64,000 nt of DNA from JADGGV01 sp035715725 (GCA_035715725.1 DASTKT010000216.1:1-64000); one strand, 5' to 3'. Shown: positions 44,249 through 53,880, counted from the first letter of the stretch. Notes: a model not told the origin generated them from the sequence alone. Made by a program: numbers and translations.

Positions 44249-45603
44249 CCACTCCGCTCCTACCGGACGTCGGGCTCCTCGCGATGCCGTACCACCGGTT
44301 CGGCTCGCGCTGGATGACCCCGCACCACGTCCTGACCCGGCTCGCGAGCTACTTCCACGTGCTCTGGCTCGAGCCGACGCATCACTGGCGGGACACTCGC
44401 TCGTGGAACGCGCGGCGCATGGAGCTCACGAAGCTCGCGCCGCTGCTCCCGCCCGGCTTCCACATCGGCATCCCGGAGCCGTGGCTCCCCGACCTGGTCC
44501 GGCCCGCGTGGCTGCGCCGCGCGGTGGCGGATGCGCGCGTTCGGGGCGCGTGGCGCCGGCTGCGCGGCCTGGGGTGTACGACGCGGGTGCTCTACCTGTG
44601 GCATCCGCGCTTCGAGCCCGCGCTCGCCATCGGCAAGCCGCACCTCTCGCTCTACCACATCGACGACGAATACTCGTTCTCGCCCGAGCCCGGACCCATG
44701 GACCCGGTCGAGTTCCGGGTCATCCAGGGCGTGGACCACGTGTTCGCGATCTCGCCGGCGCTGATGGAGCGCAAGAGCGGGATCAACCCGAGCATGACGT
44801 TCTCCCCCGAGGGCGTCGACTTCCCCATGTACGCCACGCCGGTGCCCGAGCCGCGAGACATCGCGTCCATCCCGCATCCGCGGATCGGCTACACGGGCAC
44901 GCTCAAGGAGCAGCTCGACTGGCCGCTGCTGCACGAGCTGGCGGCGCAGCACCCGGAGTGGTCGTTCATCTTCGTCGGCCCGGAGAACCTCCGCGGCGAG
45001 TTGCGCACCGTCCTGGACGAGATGTCGCGCATGCCGAACGTGCACATGCTGGGGCCGAAGACGGTCTGGAACCTCCCGGCGTATCCGCAGCACTTCGACG
45101 TGTGCATCATGCCGTACACGGTCAACGGCTACACGAACAACATCTACCCGCTGAAGCTCCACGAATACCTGGCCAGCGGCCGGCCCGTGGTCGGAGCCGC
45201 CATCCGCTCGCTCCTCGACTTCCGCCCGGTGATCACGCTGGCCACGGGGGTGCAGGGGTGGTCCGCGGCGCTGGCGGCGGCGCTCGCGCCCGCGGCCGCG
45301 GCCCCCGAGGCGATCGCCGCTCGGCGCGAGATCGCCCGCGCCCACGACTGGAGCGAGATCATCGATCGCATCGCGCGGACGATCTGCGAGGGGCTCGGCC
45401 CCGAATTCGCCGAGCGGATGGAGCGGGCGCGCCAGCGGACGGCGCCGCCCGCCGCGCCGGCGCCGCCGGGTCCGGATCCGAACGGCGATCCGGCGCGAGC
45501 GCGCTCGTCCCGGCCCGCGTCGAGCTACTTGCGGGCCGCGCTGCGACGGTCGCGCCGTGCCGGCGGACGCCGGTTCCCGCACCCGCGGCGGGGCGGGCCG
45601 TGA
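44245..45603 (+). CDS. Glycosyltransferase family 1/4-like
   Basis: A 452-residue enzyme. The N-terminal half includes VGLLAMPYHRFGSRWMTPHH, YFHVLWLEPTHHWRD, YHIDDEYSFSPEPGP and VFAISPALMERKSG. The C-terminal Rossmann half has PRIGYTGTLKEQLDWPLLHE, WSFIFVGPENLRGEL, FDVCIMPYTVNGYTNNIYPL and KLHEYLASGRPVVGAAI. This pattern is seen in the group called UDP-galactofuranosyltransferase-like or TuaH-type capsule transferases. A basic, Pro/Arg-rich tail ends the protein. It is the last gene of the long plus-strand glycan operon and converges on the AAA+ ATPase gene, 76 bases away. Confidence 0.88.
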   Translation: MTTPLLPDVGLLAMPYHRFGSRWMTPHHVLTRLASYFHVLWLEPTHHWRDTRSWNARRMELTKLAPLLPPGFHIGIPEPWLPDLVRPAWLRRAVADARVRGAWRRLRGLGCTTRVLYLWHPRFEPALAIGKPHLSLYHIDDEYSFSPEPGPMDPVEFRVIQGVDHVFAISPALMERKSGINPSMTFSPEGVDFPMYATPVPEPRDIASIPHPRIGYTGTLKEQLDWPLLHELAAQHPEWSFIFVGPENLRGELRTVLDEMSRMPNVHMLGPKTVWNLPAYPQHFDVCIMPYTVNGYTNNIYPLKLHEYLASGRPVVGAAIRSLLDFRPVITLATGVQGWSAALAAALAPAAAAPEAIAARREIARAHDWSEIIDRIARTICEGLGPEFAERMERARQRTAPPAAPAPPGPDPNGDPARARSSRPASSYLRAALRRSRRAGGRRFPHPRRGGP

Positions 45604-45679
45604 CGGCGCCCGGCGCCGGCGGCGTCGAGGTGCGTGCCCCATGCCCCGGCCCCGCCGCCCCACGCGCCGCGCCGGCGCG

Positions 45680-47995
45680 CTAGTCCGCCGCCATCCGGTC
45701 CGTCGGGTTCGCGCCGATGGCGAAGCCGATGCGGTGCACGCGCGGGTGCTCGCGCTTCAGCTCGGTCGCCAGCCGCTCGTACTCCTCCTCCATCTCCTTC
45801 GTCACGGACGCGCGCGTGTCCGCCAGCCCTTCCTCGAAGAAGCGCATGGTGACGACCTCCGCCTTGAGGTCGGCGCGGAGCGCCTGCAGCCCGGCGCGGC
45901 GCACCAGGTCCTCGAGGTCGGCGCCCGTGTAGCCCTGCGTGCGGTCCGCCAGCCCCTCCAGGTCGACGTCGGCGGCCAGCGGCATCTTCGCCGTGTGGAT
46001 CTTCAGGATGTGCAGCCGGCCCTCGCGGTCCGGCACCGGCACGTAGATCAGCTCGTCGAAGCGGCCGGGGCGCAGCAGCGCCGGGTCGATGAGCGTCGGC
46101 CGGTTGCTCGCGCCGATCACGACGGTGCCGGTCAGCTCCTCGAGCCCGTCCATCTCCGCCAGCATCGTGTTCACGACCCGCTCGGTCACGGCCGGCTCGC
46201 CGAGCCCGCCGCCGCGCTGCGGCGCGAGCGAGTCGATCTCGTCGATGAAGATGACCGCCGGCGCGACCTGCCTCGAGCGCGCGAACAGCCGCGAGACCTG
46301 CCGCTCCGACTCGCCGTACCACTTCGAGAGCAGGTCGGAGGACTTCGTGGCGATGAAGTTCGCCTCCGCCTCGCGGGCCACCGCCTTGGCCAGCAGCGTC
46401 TTGCCGGTGCCCGGCGGGCCGAACAGGAGGAAGCCCTTGGCCGGGCGGATGCCCAGCCGGCGGAACGCGTCCGGATACTTGAGCGGCAGCTCGATCCCCT
46501 CGCGGAGCTGCCGCTTGGCCTTCTCCAGCCCGCCGATGTCGTCCCAGCCGATGTCGGGCGCCTCGATCATGATCTCGCGCAGCGCGGACGGCTGGACGCG
46601 CTTCAATGCGTTGAGGAAGTCCTCGCGCACGACGCGCAGGTTCTCGAGCTCCTCCTCGCTGATGTCGCCGTTCTCGAGGTTCAGGCTCGGCAGGTTGCGG
46701 CGCAGCGTCTCCATCGCCGCCTCGCGCGCCAGCGCGGACAGGTCGGCGCCGACGAAGCCGTAGGTCGACCGCGCCATCTCCTCCAGGTTCACGTCGTCGG
46801 CCATGGGCATGCCGCGCGTGTGGATCGCCAGGATCTCGCGCCGCCCCTCGATGTCGGGCACGCCGATGACGATCTCGCGGTCGAAGCGGCCCGGCCGGCG
46901 TAGCGCCTCGTCGATCGCGTCCACGCGGTTCGTCGCCCCGATCACGACCACGTTCTGCCGCGGCTCGAGGCCGTCCATCAGCGTGAGCAGCTGGGCGACG
47001 ACGCGCCGCTCCACCTCGCCCGTGACCTCCTCCCGCTTCGGCGCGATCGAGTCGATCTCGTCGATGAACACGATGCTCGGCGCCTGCTGCTGCGCCTGCT
47101 GGAAGATGTCGCGCAGCCGCTGCTCGCTCTCGCCGTAGAAGCGTCCCATGATCTCGGGGCCGCCGACGTGGAAGAACTTCGCGTCCGCCTCGTTCGCCAC
47201 CGCGCGCGCCAGCAGCGTCTTGCCCGTGCCCGGCGGGCCGTAGAGGAGCACGCCCTTCGGCGGATCGATGCCCAGCCGCTGGAACAGCTCCGGGTGCTTC
47301 AGCGGCAGCTCGATCATCTCGCGCACCTGGTCGATCGTATTGCCCAGCCCGCCCAGGTCGTCGTACGTGATGGCGGTGCGCGCCGCCTCCTCCATCTCGA
47401 CGAACTCGGGGAGCAGCTCGATCTCCGTGTCCTGCGCCACCTGCACGACCCCGCGAGGCATGGTCGAGATGACGCGCAGCCGGATCTCCTGCAGGCCGAA
47501 CGCCGGCTGCTCGAAGAACGTGCGGAACAGGTCCTCCGGGAACGCGCCCGGCTGCCCGCCCGTGCCGCTGCCGCGCTGGTAGATCGACGTCGAGATGACG
47601 TCGCCGGCCACGAACGGCCGCTGGAACAGCGTGCGCCGCAGCAGCTCGCCCGAGCCCAGCAGCCGCACGTTCTTCTGCGCCGGCGCGAGCTGGATGCGCC
47701 GCGCCGGCTTCACGTCCGCGCGCTTCACCTCCAGGTAGTCGCCGATGCTGACGCCCACGTTCGTGCGCTGCAGCCCGTCCAGCCGGATCACGTCCAGCCC
47801 CTCGTCCTCCGGGTACGGCGGCAGCGCGATCGCGGCGCTGACCCGCTTCCCCACGATCTCGATGACGCCGCCTTCGCTCACGCCGAGGCCCTGGAGCTGC
47901 TTCCGGCCCATCCGCGCCGTGCCGGTGCCGACGTCCTGCGGCTTCGCGCCCGCGACCTGGAGGCGCACCGTCGCCGTTTGCTGCTGGTCCGCCAT
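45680..47995 (-). CDS. CDC48/p97-type AAA+ ATPase
   Basis: A 771-residue protein with the full CDC48 layout: an N-terminal double-psi-barrel domain (VRLQVAGAKPQDVGTGTARM), a CDC48_2 domain, then two AAA modules. The first Walker A is GPPGTGKTLLARAVANEA (about residue 250) and the second is GPPGTGKTLLAKAVAREA (about residue 523), with Walker B IVFIDEIDSIAPKR and VIFIDEIDSLAPQR and arginine-finger regions DEALRRPGRFD and DPALLRPGRFDE. Such proteins unfold ubiquitin-free substrates and feed proteases or recycle complexes. It is common in archaea and in a few bacterial phyla. A ribosome-binding site (GGAGAGGAG) precedes the ATG. It is a single-gene unit divergent from the PAP2 gene. Confidence 0.95.
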   Translation of the reverse strand: MADQQQTATVRLQVAGAKPQDVGTGTARMGRKQLQGLGVSEGGVIEIVGKRVSAAIALPPYPEDEGLDVIRLDGLQRTNVGVSIGDYLEVKRADVKPARRIQLAPAQKNVRLLGSGELLRRTLFQRPFVAGDVISTSIYQRGSGTGGQPGAFPEDLFRTFFEQPAFGLQEIRLRVISTMPRGVVQVAQDTEIELLPEFVEMEEAARTAITYDDLGGLGNTIDQVREMIELPLKHPELFQRLGIDPPKGVLLYGPPGTGKTLLARAVANEADAKFFHVGGPEIMGRFYGESEQRLRDIFQQAQQQAPSIVFIDEIDSIAPKREEVTGEVERRVVAQLLTLMDGLEPRQNVVVIGATNRVDAIDEALRRPGRFDREIVIGVPDIEGRREILAIHTRGMPMADDVNLEEMARSTYGFVGADLSALAREAAMETLRRNLPSLNLENGDISEEELENLRVVREDFLNALKRVQPSALREIMIEAPDIGWDDIGGLEKAKRQLREGIELPLKYPDAFRRLGIRPAKGFLLFGPPGTGKTLLAKAVAREAEANFIATKSSDLLSKWYGESERQVSRLFARSRQVAPAVIFIDEIDSLAPQRGGGLGEPAVTERVVNTMLAEMDGLEELTGTVVIGASNRPTLIDPALLRPGRFDELIYVPVPDREGRLHILKIHTAKMPLAADVDLEGLADRTQGYTGADLEDLVRRAGLQALRADLKAEVVTMRFFEEGLADTRASVTKEMEEEYERLATELKREHPRVHRIGFAIGANPTDRMAAD

Positions 47996-48188
47996 TCCTG
48001 GCTCCTCTCCTCCACCCTGGATTCCCCTGCCGCGCGATGTCCGGGGGGTGACCGAGGGCCGAGGCAAGTTCCGTGCGTCCACACCCGCCCTTGCGCCACA
48101 CCGTCCGCCATGCGACGATGGCGCGTCCACCCGCGCGCCGCCCGGCCGCTCCCGGTTGCGCCGCCGTACCTCCGCGCCACCGAGCCCG

Positions 48189-49025
48189 ATGCCGCTCCGT
48201 CTCCTCCGCCCGTGCCGCCGCCCGGCCTGCGTCCTGGCCGCCGCGCTCGCGCTCGGCGCCACCGCCGCCACCGCGCAGCAGCCGCCGGCCGACACCGCAC
48301 CGCCACGCTTCACGCCCGTTCGCGACGTGCGCCTCGGGCTCGCCGCCACCGCGCACGCGCTCGCCGCGCCGGCCGGCTGGGGCCGGCGCGAGTGGCTCGC
48401 CGTGCCGGCCGTGACCGCCGGCCTCGCCGCGCTCTCCCTCGCGGACGAGCCCGCCGACCGCTTCGTCGACCGCGACCGGCGCGGCTTCAAGAACGTGCTC
48501 CTGAACACGATCGAGCCGCTCGGCTCGGAGGCGTCGATCCCGATCGTCGTCGCGACCTACGTGGCCGGCATCGCGCTCGACCGGCCCGGGCTGCGCCGCG
48601 CCGGCATCGAGGCGGCCGCCAGCAGCGTGGCCGCCGGCGGCGTCATCACGCCGCTGTTCAAGGAGGTGTTCGGGCGCGCGCGCCCGCGCGAGCACGAGGG
48701 GAGCCACCACTTCCAGCCGTTCGGCGGCGACGCATCCTTCCCGTCCGGCCACACCACCCAGGCGTTCGCCATTGCATCCGTCTTCGCCGCCGAGGCGCGA
48801 CCGCTCTGGGCCCGGATCGCCGCCTACGGCCTCGCCGGCGGCGTCGGCGTGGCGCGCATGTACCACGGCGCCCACTTCGCCAGCGACGTGGCGGCCGGCG
48901 CGCTCGTCGGCACGCTCGTCGGCCGCGGCGTGGTGCGCTTCGGCCGCTCGCACGCGCGCCTCGCGCCGACCGTCGGCAGCGGCGGCGCCGGCCTCGCGCT
49001 CACGTACCGGTTCCGCAACGACTGA
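48189..49025 (+). CDS. PAP2 family phosphatase
   Basis: A 278-residue PAP2/acid phosphatase superfamily protein with a signal peptide ending ALGATAATAQQ. The three active-site motifs are KEVFGRARPRE, SFPSGHTTQAF and ARMYHGAHFASDVAAG, matching KxxxxxxRP, PSGH and RxxxxxHxxxD. It would dephosphorylate a lipid pyrophosphate or phosphatidate at the periplasmic face, perhaps recycling undecaprenyl pyrophosphate needed by the nearby glycan operons. No strong ribosome-binding site was seen before the ATG. It is divergent from the CDC48-like gene. Confidence 0.91.
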   Translation: MPLRLLRPCRRPACVLAAALALGATAATAQQPPADTAPPRFTPVRDVRLGLAATAHALAAPAGWGRREWLAVPAVTAGLAALSLADEPADRFVDRDRRGFKNVLLNTIEPLGSEASIPIVVATYVAGIALDRPGLRRAGIEAAASSVAAGGVITPLFKEVFGRARPREHEGSHHFQPFGGDASFPSGHTTQAFAIASVFAAEARPLWARIAAYGLAGGVGVARMYHGAHFASDVAAGALVGTLVGRGVVRFGRSHARLAPTVGSGGAGLALTYRFRND

Positions 49026-49238
49026 GCGACCGCCGCGCATCGGCCGCGCGACCGCCATCGTTTTCCGTCAGCCCGCCCCGCGGCGCGGCCCGCCCGCGCC
49101 GCGACCTACGAAAATCTACGAATAGTGCGCCACCCGGCCGGCGTGTACCTTGGGACTCGCCCCCTCACGGGACGGCTTCGAGCTCCCATCTCTCCAGCGC
49201 GCTTCCCCCCACCTGCGCGCCCTCGGGAGGTCCTCCGA

Positions 49239-51389
49239 ATGGACGCATCCGAACCGGTATTCTCGGGCGGCAGCCGCATGGCGTCGATGCTGCGAGAGCT
49301 GGCGTGGGCCGGCACCCCGCTCGGCCCGCCGGGCGGCTGGCCCGCGCACTGGCGCGGCGCGGTGCGGCACTGCCTCGACACTCGGCTCCCGATGTGCCTG
49401 GCGCTCGGCCCGGAGCGCGCCTTTCTCTGCAACGACGGCTTCCTCCCGCTCCGCGGCGGGCGGCCCCCGGTGACGGTCGGCCAGCCGGTCGAGCGCTGCG
49501 GCGTGGCCGCGTGGGAGGCGATCGGCCCGCTGGCCGAGCGCGTGCTGTCGACGGGCGAGCCGGCCGTGGCCAGCGAGGTGCTCCTCCACATCGAGCGGGG
49601 CGGCCTCCTCGAGGAGACCTACTTCACGCTCTCGTGCGACCCGTTGTGTGACGCGGCGGGGCGCCCGGACGGCGTGATCGTCGTCGCCATCGACGAGACG
49701 GCGCGCGTGCTGGCGACGCGGCGCCTGGACCTCCTGCGGGCGCTGATCGCGCGGGGCTTCCGCGCCGGGACGGCGGCGGAGTCCTGCCGGCTGGCCGCGG
49801 AGACGCTCGCGCTCTGGCCGCGGGAGCTGCCGTTCGCGCTGCTGTACCTGCTCGACGCCGACGGGGCGAAGGCGCGCTTCGTCGCCGCGGCGGGGCTGAG
49901 CTCGCGCCCCGCGCTAACGGCTCCGGCCATCATCGAGCTGACGGGGCTCGCCGCGGGCGTCGACCTGTGGGGCATCGGCCGCGCGGTCGCCGGCGGCGCG
50001 ACGGTCGAGGTGAGCGGGGTGGAGGGGGTGCTCGATCCGGTGCTGCGGGATCCGTCGCTCGCGCCGCGCACCGTCTTCGCCGTGCCGATCCAGGACCCGG
50101 CGAGCGACCGGGTGGCGGGCGTGCTGGTGGCGGGAACGAACCGGTTCCGTCCGGCCGACGAGTCGCGCGCGTTCGTGGAGCTGGTGGCCGGGCAGCTCGC
50201 CGCGACGATCGCGAACGCGCGCGCCGCGGAGCGGTCCCGCCGGCTGGCGGAGGAGCTGGTCGCGGTGGACAGCACGAAGAACGGCTTCTTCGCCAACCTG
50301 GACTATGACCTGCGCACGCCGCTCGAGGCGATCCTCGGCTGGGCGGGGCTGATGCGCGAGGGGCGGCTGGACCGGCCGGGCACGGCGCTGGCCCTCGAGC
50401 TGATCGAGGAGAACGCCGCCGGCGCGCGGCGCCTGGTCGACGACCTGCTCGATGCCTCGAGCGTCGTCGCCGGGCGGATACGCCTCGCGCACGAGCCGAT
50501 CCTGACGCTGGCGCCGCTGGTCGAGCGGGTCGTCAAATCGTTCCGCCCGGCGGCCTCGCTGAAGGGCGTCGAGCTGGCCGCGGCGGTGCACGCCGACGCG
50601 GGGCCCGTGCTCGGCGACCGGGACCGGCTGCAGCAGGCGGTGTGGAACCTGGTCTCGAGCGCGCTGCGGTCCACGCCGGCGCGGGGCCGGGTGCAGCTCC
50701 GCTGCGCCCGCGTGGGGAGCGTGGTCGAGCTCGTCGTCAGCGACACGGGTCCCGGCATCGAGCCGAGCGACGTGCCGCGCGTCTTCGACCGCTGGTGGCG
50801 CACGGCCGCGGCGCCGCCGGCGGCGGGCGGCCTGGGCCTCTCGCTCGCGAGCGAGATCGTCGAGCGGCACGGCGGCACGATCGCCGTGGAGAGCGGCGGG
50901 AAAGGGAAGGGCGTCACGTTCCGGGTGCGGCTCCCGGTCGCGGCGATCCCGGCGAAGGGGAGTGCGCCCGCGGCGGCCGACCCGAGCCGCGCCGGGCTGC
51001 GCATCCTGCTGGTCGAGGACGATGCGGCGGCCGGAAACGCGATGCAGCGGCTGCTCGAGAGCCACGGCCACACGGTGCGCATCGCGCGGAGCGCGTCCGA
51101 CGCGGAACGGGAGGAGGCCGCCTCGTTCGACGTGCTCATCGTCGACCTGCAGCTCCCGGACGGCAGCGGGCTGGACCTGCTCCCCCGGCTGCGCGTCCGC
51201 TCGGGCGTGGAGGGCCGCCCCGAAGGACCGCCGGCGATCGTGCTGAGCGGCTTCGGCCGGCCGGTCGACATCGAGCGCTGCCGGTCGGCCGGCTTCACCG
51301 CGCACCTGATCAAGCCGGTGACGGCCGGGGAGCTGCTGAACGTGATCGGCCGGGTCACGCAGCCGGTCGGCGGCCACCCCGCGAACTGA
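49239..51389 (+). CDS. Hybrid histidine kinase lacking the phospho-acceptor His, with receiver domain
   Basis: A 716-residue protein with a PAS-like N-terminal domain (about 1-150), a GAF domain (about 165-335), HisKA (about 345-415), HATPase (about 455-570) and a C-terminal receiver (about 588-705). In the H-box the sequence is ANLDYDLRTPLEAILGW, so the residue that should be His is Tyr356 (TAT codon at 50304). The N-box reads NLVSSAL, with Ser474 in place of the second conserved Asn. G1 (DTGPGIEPSDV) and G2 (GGLGLSLA) remain. The receiver keeps its acceptor Asp636 (VDLQLPDG) and Lys692 (LIKPV). GGGAGGT precedes the ATG. It may work as a pseudokinase or ligand-controlled scaffold. Confidence 0.9.
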   Translation: MDASEPVFSGGSRMASMLRELAWAGTPLGPPGGWPAHWRGAVRHCLDTRLPMCLALGPERAFLCNDGFLPLRGGRPPVTVGQPVERCGVAAWEAIGPLAERVLSTGEPAVASEVLLHIERGGLLEETYFTLSCDPLCDAAGRPDGVIVVAIDETARVLATRRLDLLRALIARGFRAGTAAESCRLAAETLALWPRELPFALLYLLDADGAKARFVAAAGLSSRPALTAPAIIELTGLAAGVDLWGIGRAVAGGATVEVSGVEGVLDPVLRDPSLAPRTVFAVPIQDPASDRVAGVLVAGTNRFRPADESRAFVELVAGQLAATIANARAAERSRRLAEELVAVDSTKNGFFANLDYDLRTPLEAILGWAGLMREGRLDRPGTALALELIEENAAGARRLVDDLLDASSVVAGRIRLAHEPILTLAPLVERVVKSFRPAASLKGVELAAAVHADAGPVLGDRDRLQQAVWNLVSSALRSTPARGRVQLRCARVGSVVELVVSDTGPGIEPSDVPRVFDRWWRTAAAPPAAGGLGLSLASEIVERHGGTIAVESGGKGKGVTFRVRLPVAAIPAKGSAPAAADPSRAGLRILLVEDDAAAGNAMQRLLESHGHTVRIARSASDAEREEAASFDVLIVDLQLPDGSGLDLLPRLRVRSGVEGRPEGPPAIVLSGFGRPVDIERCRSAGFTAHLIKPVTAGELLNVIGRVTQPVGGHPAN

Positions 51390-51438
51390 CGCCGGCTCGC
51401 CGACCCGCCCGTGCGGCGGGCAGCGCCGGTGGCGACGC

Positions 51439-53229
51439 TCAGAGCGAGCGGCGGTTGTTCGACCGGTCCACGTCCACGACGATCCCGTCCGGATCGACGA
51501 CGACCTCGGACGGCCGCTCCGGCGTGACGAAGCGGATCCGCTGCGTCGGCTCGTGCCCCTCCAGCCGCCAGCTCGAGCCGCCCGCCTGCACGACTACCGG
51601 CATCCACGCCTCGCCCTGCCGCGTCACCTCCACGGTCGTCAGCCAGGTGCCATCCGCCTGGCGCTCCGCGGTCGCGCCCGTCACCGCGTAGTCGAGCGTC
51701 TTCGTCGTGTGGAACCACTCGTCGAAGAACCAGCCCAGATCCTGCCCGCTCGCCTCCTCCATCGCCGCGCGGAAATCCGCCAGCGTCACGTGCCGGAGCT
51801 TGTTGCGGTCGTAGTAGAGGCGCAGTCCCTTGCGGAACGTGGCATCGCCCAGATAAGCCTGCAGCATGCGGTAGACGACGCTGGGCTTCGTGTACGTCAT
51901 GGCGTTGTACGTGTCGAAGTCGCGGAACTCCGCCGAGGGGAGGTCGAGCGGCTGCGAGATCCCCCGCCGGTCCAGCTCGCCCGTCTGCTCGAAGTCGCGC
52001 TCCCAGGCGTCGGGGTGGCCGTGCGTCTGGAAGTACCAGTTCGTCTGGAACGACGTGAAGCCCTCGTCGAGGTAGCCTTCCTTCCACTCGTTGTTGGCCA
52101 GGATCCCCATCGTGTAGTTGTGCCCGACCTCGTGGAGGATGAGGCCGAGGCTCGCGCCGCCGTTCATGACCATCATCGGGAACTCGGTGCCGCCGCCCTC
52201 GATGCGGTGCACGTTCGTCATCTGCGGCCAGGCGAACTTGCCGTAGATCGAGTCCAGCCACGCGAGCGCGGTCTTCGTGTTGTCGAGCGCCTGCCCCCGC
52301 TGCCACAGCGTGTCGCCCGGCTGGTAGAGCACGTGGATGGCGACGTCGTTCCAGTGGCCGCCCTCGTAGATGTACTCCGGCGCCGTCGTCCAGGCGAAGT
52401 TGTGCACGTCCTCGGCCCGCCAGCGCACCTGCTTGCGCTCCGCGGCGGGCGACGGCTTGACCAGGCCGAGCCGCTCGGCGGCGCCCGGCGCCCCGTACGC
52501 GTCCCGCTTGTAGAAGAGCGAGTCGGCGTAACCCGGCGCCGCGGCGCGCTGCCACCCCGGGTCGCCCTCGACCGGCACGCCCGTCGCGCCCACGACCTGG
52601 TCCCGCGCCAGGTCCATGGTCACGTCGAAGCTCATGAACTCGCCGTAGAACTCCCCCTGCGGCAGGAGCGGCCGGACCTCCCAGCCGCCGCGGTCGTAGA
52701 CGGCGACGATGGGGAACCACTGCGCGAAGTCGTAGTGCCGGCCGCGCCGCCCCTGCCGGCGCGGCAGCGTCGAGGGGCGCGCGTCCCAGTCCAGGTCCAC
52801 CATCACGCTGTCGCCGGGCGCGAGCGGCTTCGCCAGCGGGATGGCGACGACGGTCGAGTCCGGCGCGCCGGGGTAGAGCGGCGTCGCCGCGCGGCCGGCC
52901 ACGGTCACCGACTTCAGGCGCTCGTACGCCCAGTCCTTCGGGCCGAGGTCCTGGAAGCGGCGGTTGTTGAACTGCAGGTCCCGCCGCGCCCACGCGCTGT
53001 TCGGGCGGAACGCGTTCAGGTGCAGGTTGAAGTACAGCGTGTCCAGCCGGTCCGGCGACCGGTTCTGGTAGCGCATGCGCGCCCGCCCGTGCAGCACCTC
53101 CGCGCGGTCGTCGAGCACGGCCTCGATGCGGTAGCTGACCTTCTGCTGGAAGTACGGCTTCTGCGCCGGCGCCTGCGCCGCCAGCGGCGCCGCCACGGCC
53201 AGGCCGAGAAGGAGCGGAATCGCGCGCAT
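51439..53229 (-). CDS. M1 family metallopeptidase
   Basis: A 596-residue secreted peptidase. The N-terminal signal peptide (IPLLLGLAVAAPLAAQA) precedes an M1-like beta domain with the GAMEN-like region GGGTEFPMMVM and the zinc motif HEVGH (about residue 365), with the third ligand Glu in GYLDEGFTS 18 residues further. A catalytic Tyr-like segment, MTYTKPSVVYRML, follows. The family cleaves N-terminal residues, usually in the periplasm for diderm bacteria. It is a monocistronic unit; the intergenic repeat copy B lies just upstream. Confidence 0.93.
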   Translation of the reverse strand: MRAIPLLLGLAVAAPLAAQAPAQKPYFQQKVSYRIEAVLDDRAEVLHGRARMRYQNRSPDRLDTLYFNLHLNAFRPNSAWARRDLQFNNRRFQDLGPKDWAYERLKSVTVAGRAATPLYPGAPDSTVVAIPLAKPLAPGDSVMVDLDWDARPSTLPRRQGRRGRHYDFAQWFPIVAVYDRGGWEVRPLLPQGEFYGEFMSFDVTMDLARDQVVGATGVPVEGDPGWQRAAAPGYADSLFYKRDAYGAPGAAERLGLVKPSPAAERKQVRWRAEDVHNFAWTTAPEYIYEGGHWNDVAIHVLYQPGDTLWQRGQALDNTKTALAWLDSIYGKFAWPQMTNVHRIEGGGTEFPMMVMNGGASLGLILHEVGHNYTMGILANNEWKEGYLDEGFTSFQTNWYFQTHGHPDAWERDFEQTGELDRRGISQPLDLPSAEFRDFDTYNAMTYTKPSVVYRMLQAYLGDATFRKGLRLYYDRNKLRHVTLADFRAAMEEASGQDLGWFFDEWFHTTKTLDYAVTGATAERQADGTWLTTVEVTRQGEAWMPVVVQAGGSSWRLEGHEPTQRIRFVTPERPSEVVVDPDGIVVDVDRSNNRRSL

Positions 53230-53477
53230 GGATCGTCCGGTTGAGTGCCTCGGTCCCCTGTCCCTACACGACGGCGGCGCCCGGCGATCCGGCGCCTCGC
53301 GCCGAGGGATGCCGCCGGGCGCCCGCCCCGGCGCCGGCGCGCGAATGTAGCGGGCACCGCCGGGGGAGACAAACGCGCGGGGGGAGAGGTCCAGCCGCAC
53401 GTCCCCGCGCGAGCCCGCGCCCGAGCCCGGCTGGCGGCGTTCATCGGCGTTCGCGGGCGCGGCTGCGGCCGCGAACG

Positions 53478-53660
53478 GAAATTTTCACCGCAGAGGCGCA
53501 GAGGGCTCAGAGGAGTGGCGGGCGGCGGAGGCTCGCCGGGGGAACGCACCTTCCTTCGATGTCATGTCCGGCGTGCGCAGGCGGCTCGGGGTGATGCCGG
53601 AATCGTGCGGCCGCCCTCCGCGGCTCCTCCGTGCCCTCGGTGGCTCCGTGTGACACTTTC
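53478..53660. repeat. Dispersed intergenic repeat, copy B
   Basis: This copy shares with copy A (24854-25060) the internal segment ACGCACCTTCCTT, followed by a diverged TCATGTCCGGCG. Its right end reads, on the minus strand, GAAAGTGTCACACGGAGCCA and continues as CACGGAG-type sequence. Its left end uses a variant form, TTTTCACCGCAGAGGCGCAG. The partly palindromic ends and the intergenic site suggest a small non-autonomous repeat family or a REP-like element. Confidence 0.68.
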
Positions 53661-53840
53661 GGACGTGAGGCCGCCCGCGGACGTGAGGACGGGCTCGGGC
53701 TCGGGCGCCGCGCCGGCGGCGCTGCGCTCGGGCTCGTCGTTTCGGGCGCGAGGTCGAGATCCGCGCCTGCGGCGCTGGGATCGAGACCGAAACGGCGCGT
53801 GCCCCAAGGACGAGCGCCCGACGGCGCGAGGGTTCATCGT

Positions 53841-53880
53841 ACCCGTACCCGGTCGTGCTCTCGAACAGCCGGGTACGGGT
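53841..53880. terminator. Twelve-base inverted repeat after GH16 gene
   Basis: ACCCGTACCCGG (53841-53852) and CCGGGTACGGGT (53869-53880) are perfect inverted repeats with a 16-base loop. They lie just downstream of the minus-strand GH16 stop at 53905. No T-tract follows on the minus strand, so it may be a terminator of a different type or a regulatory site. Confidence 0.4.
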
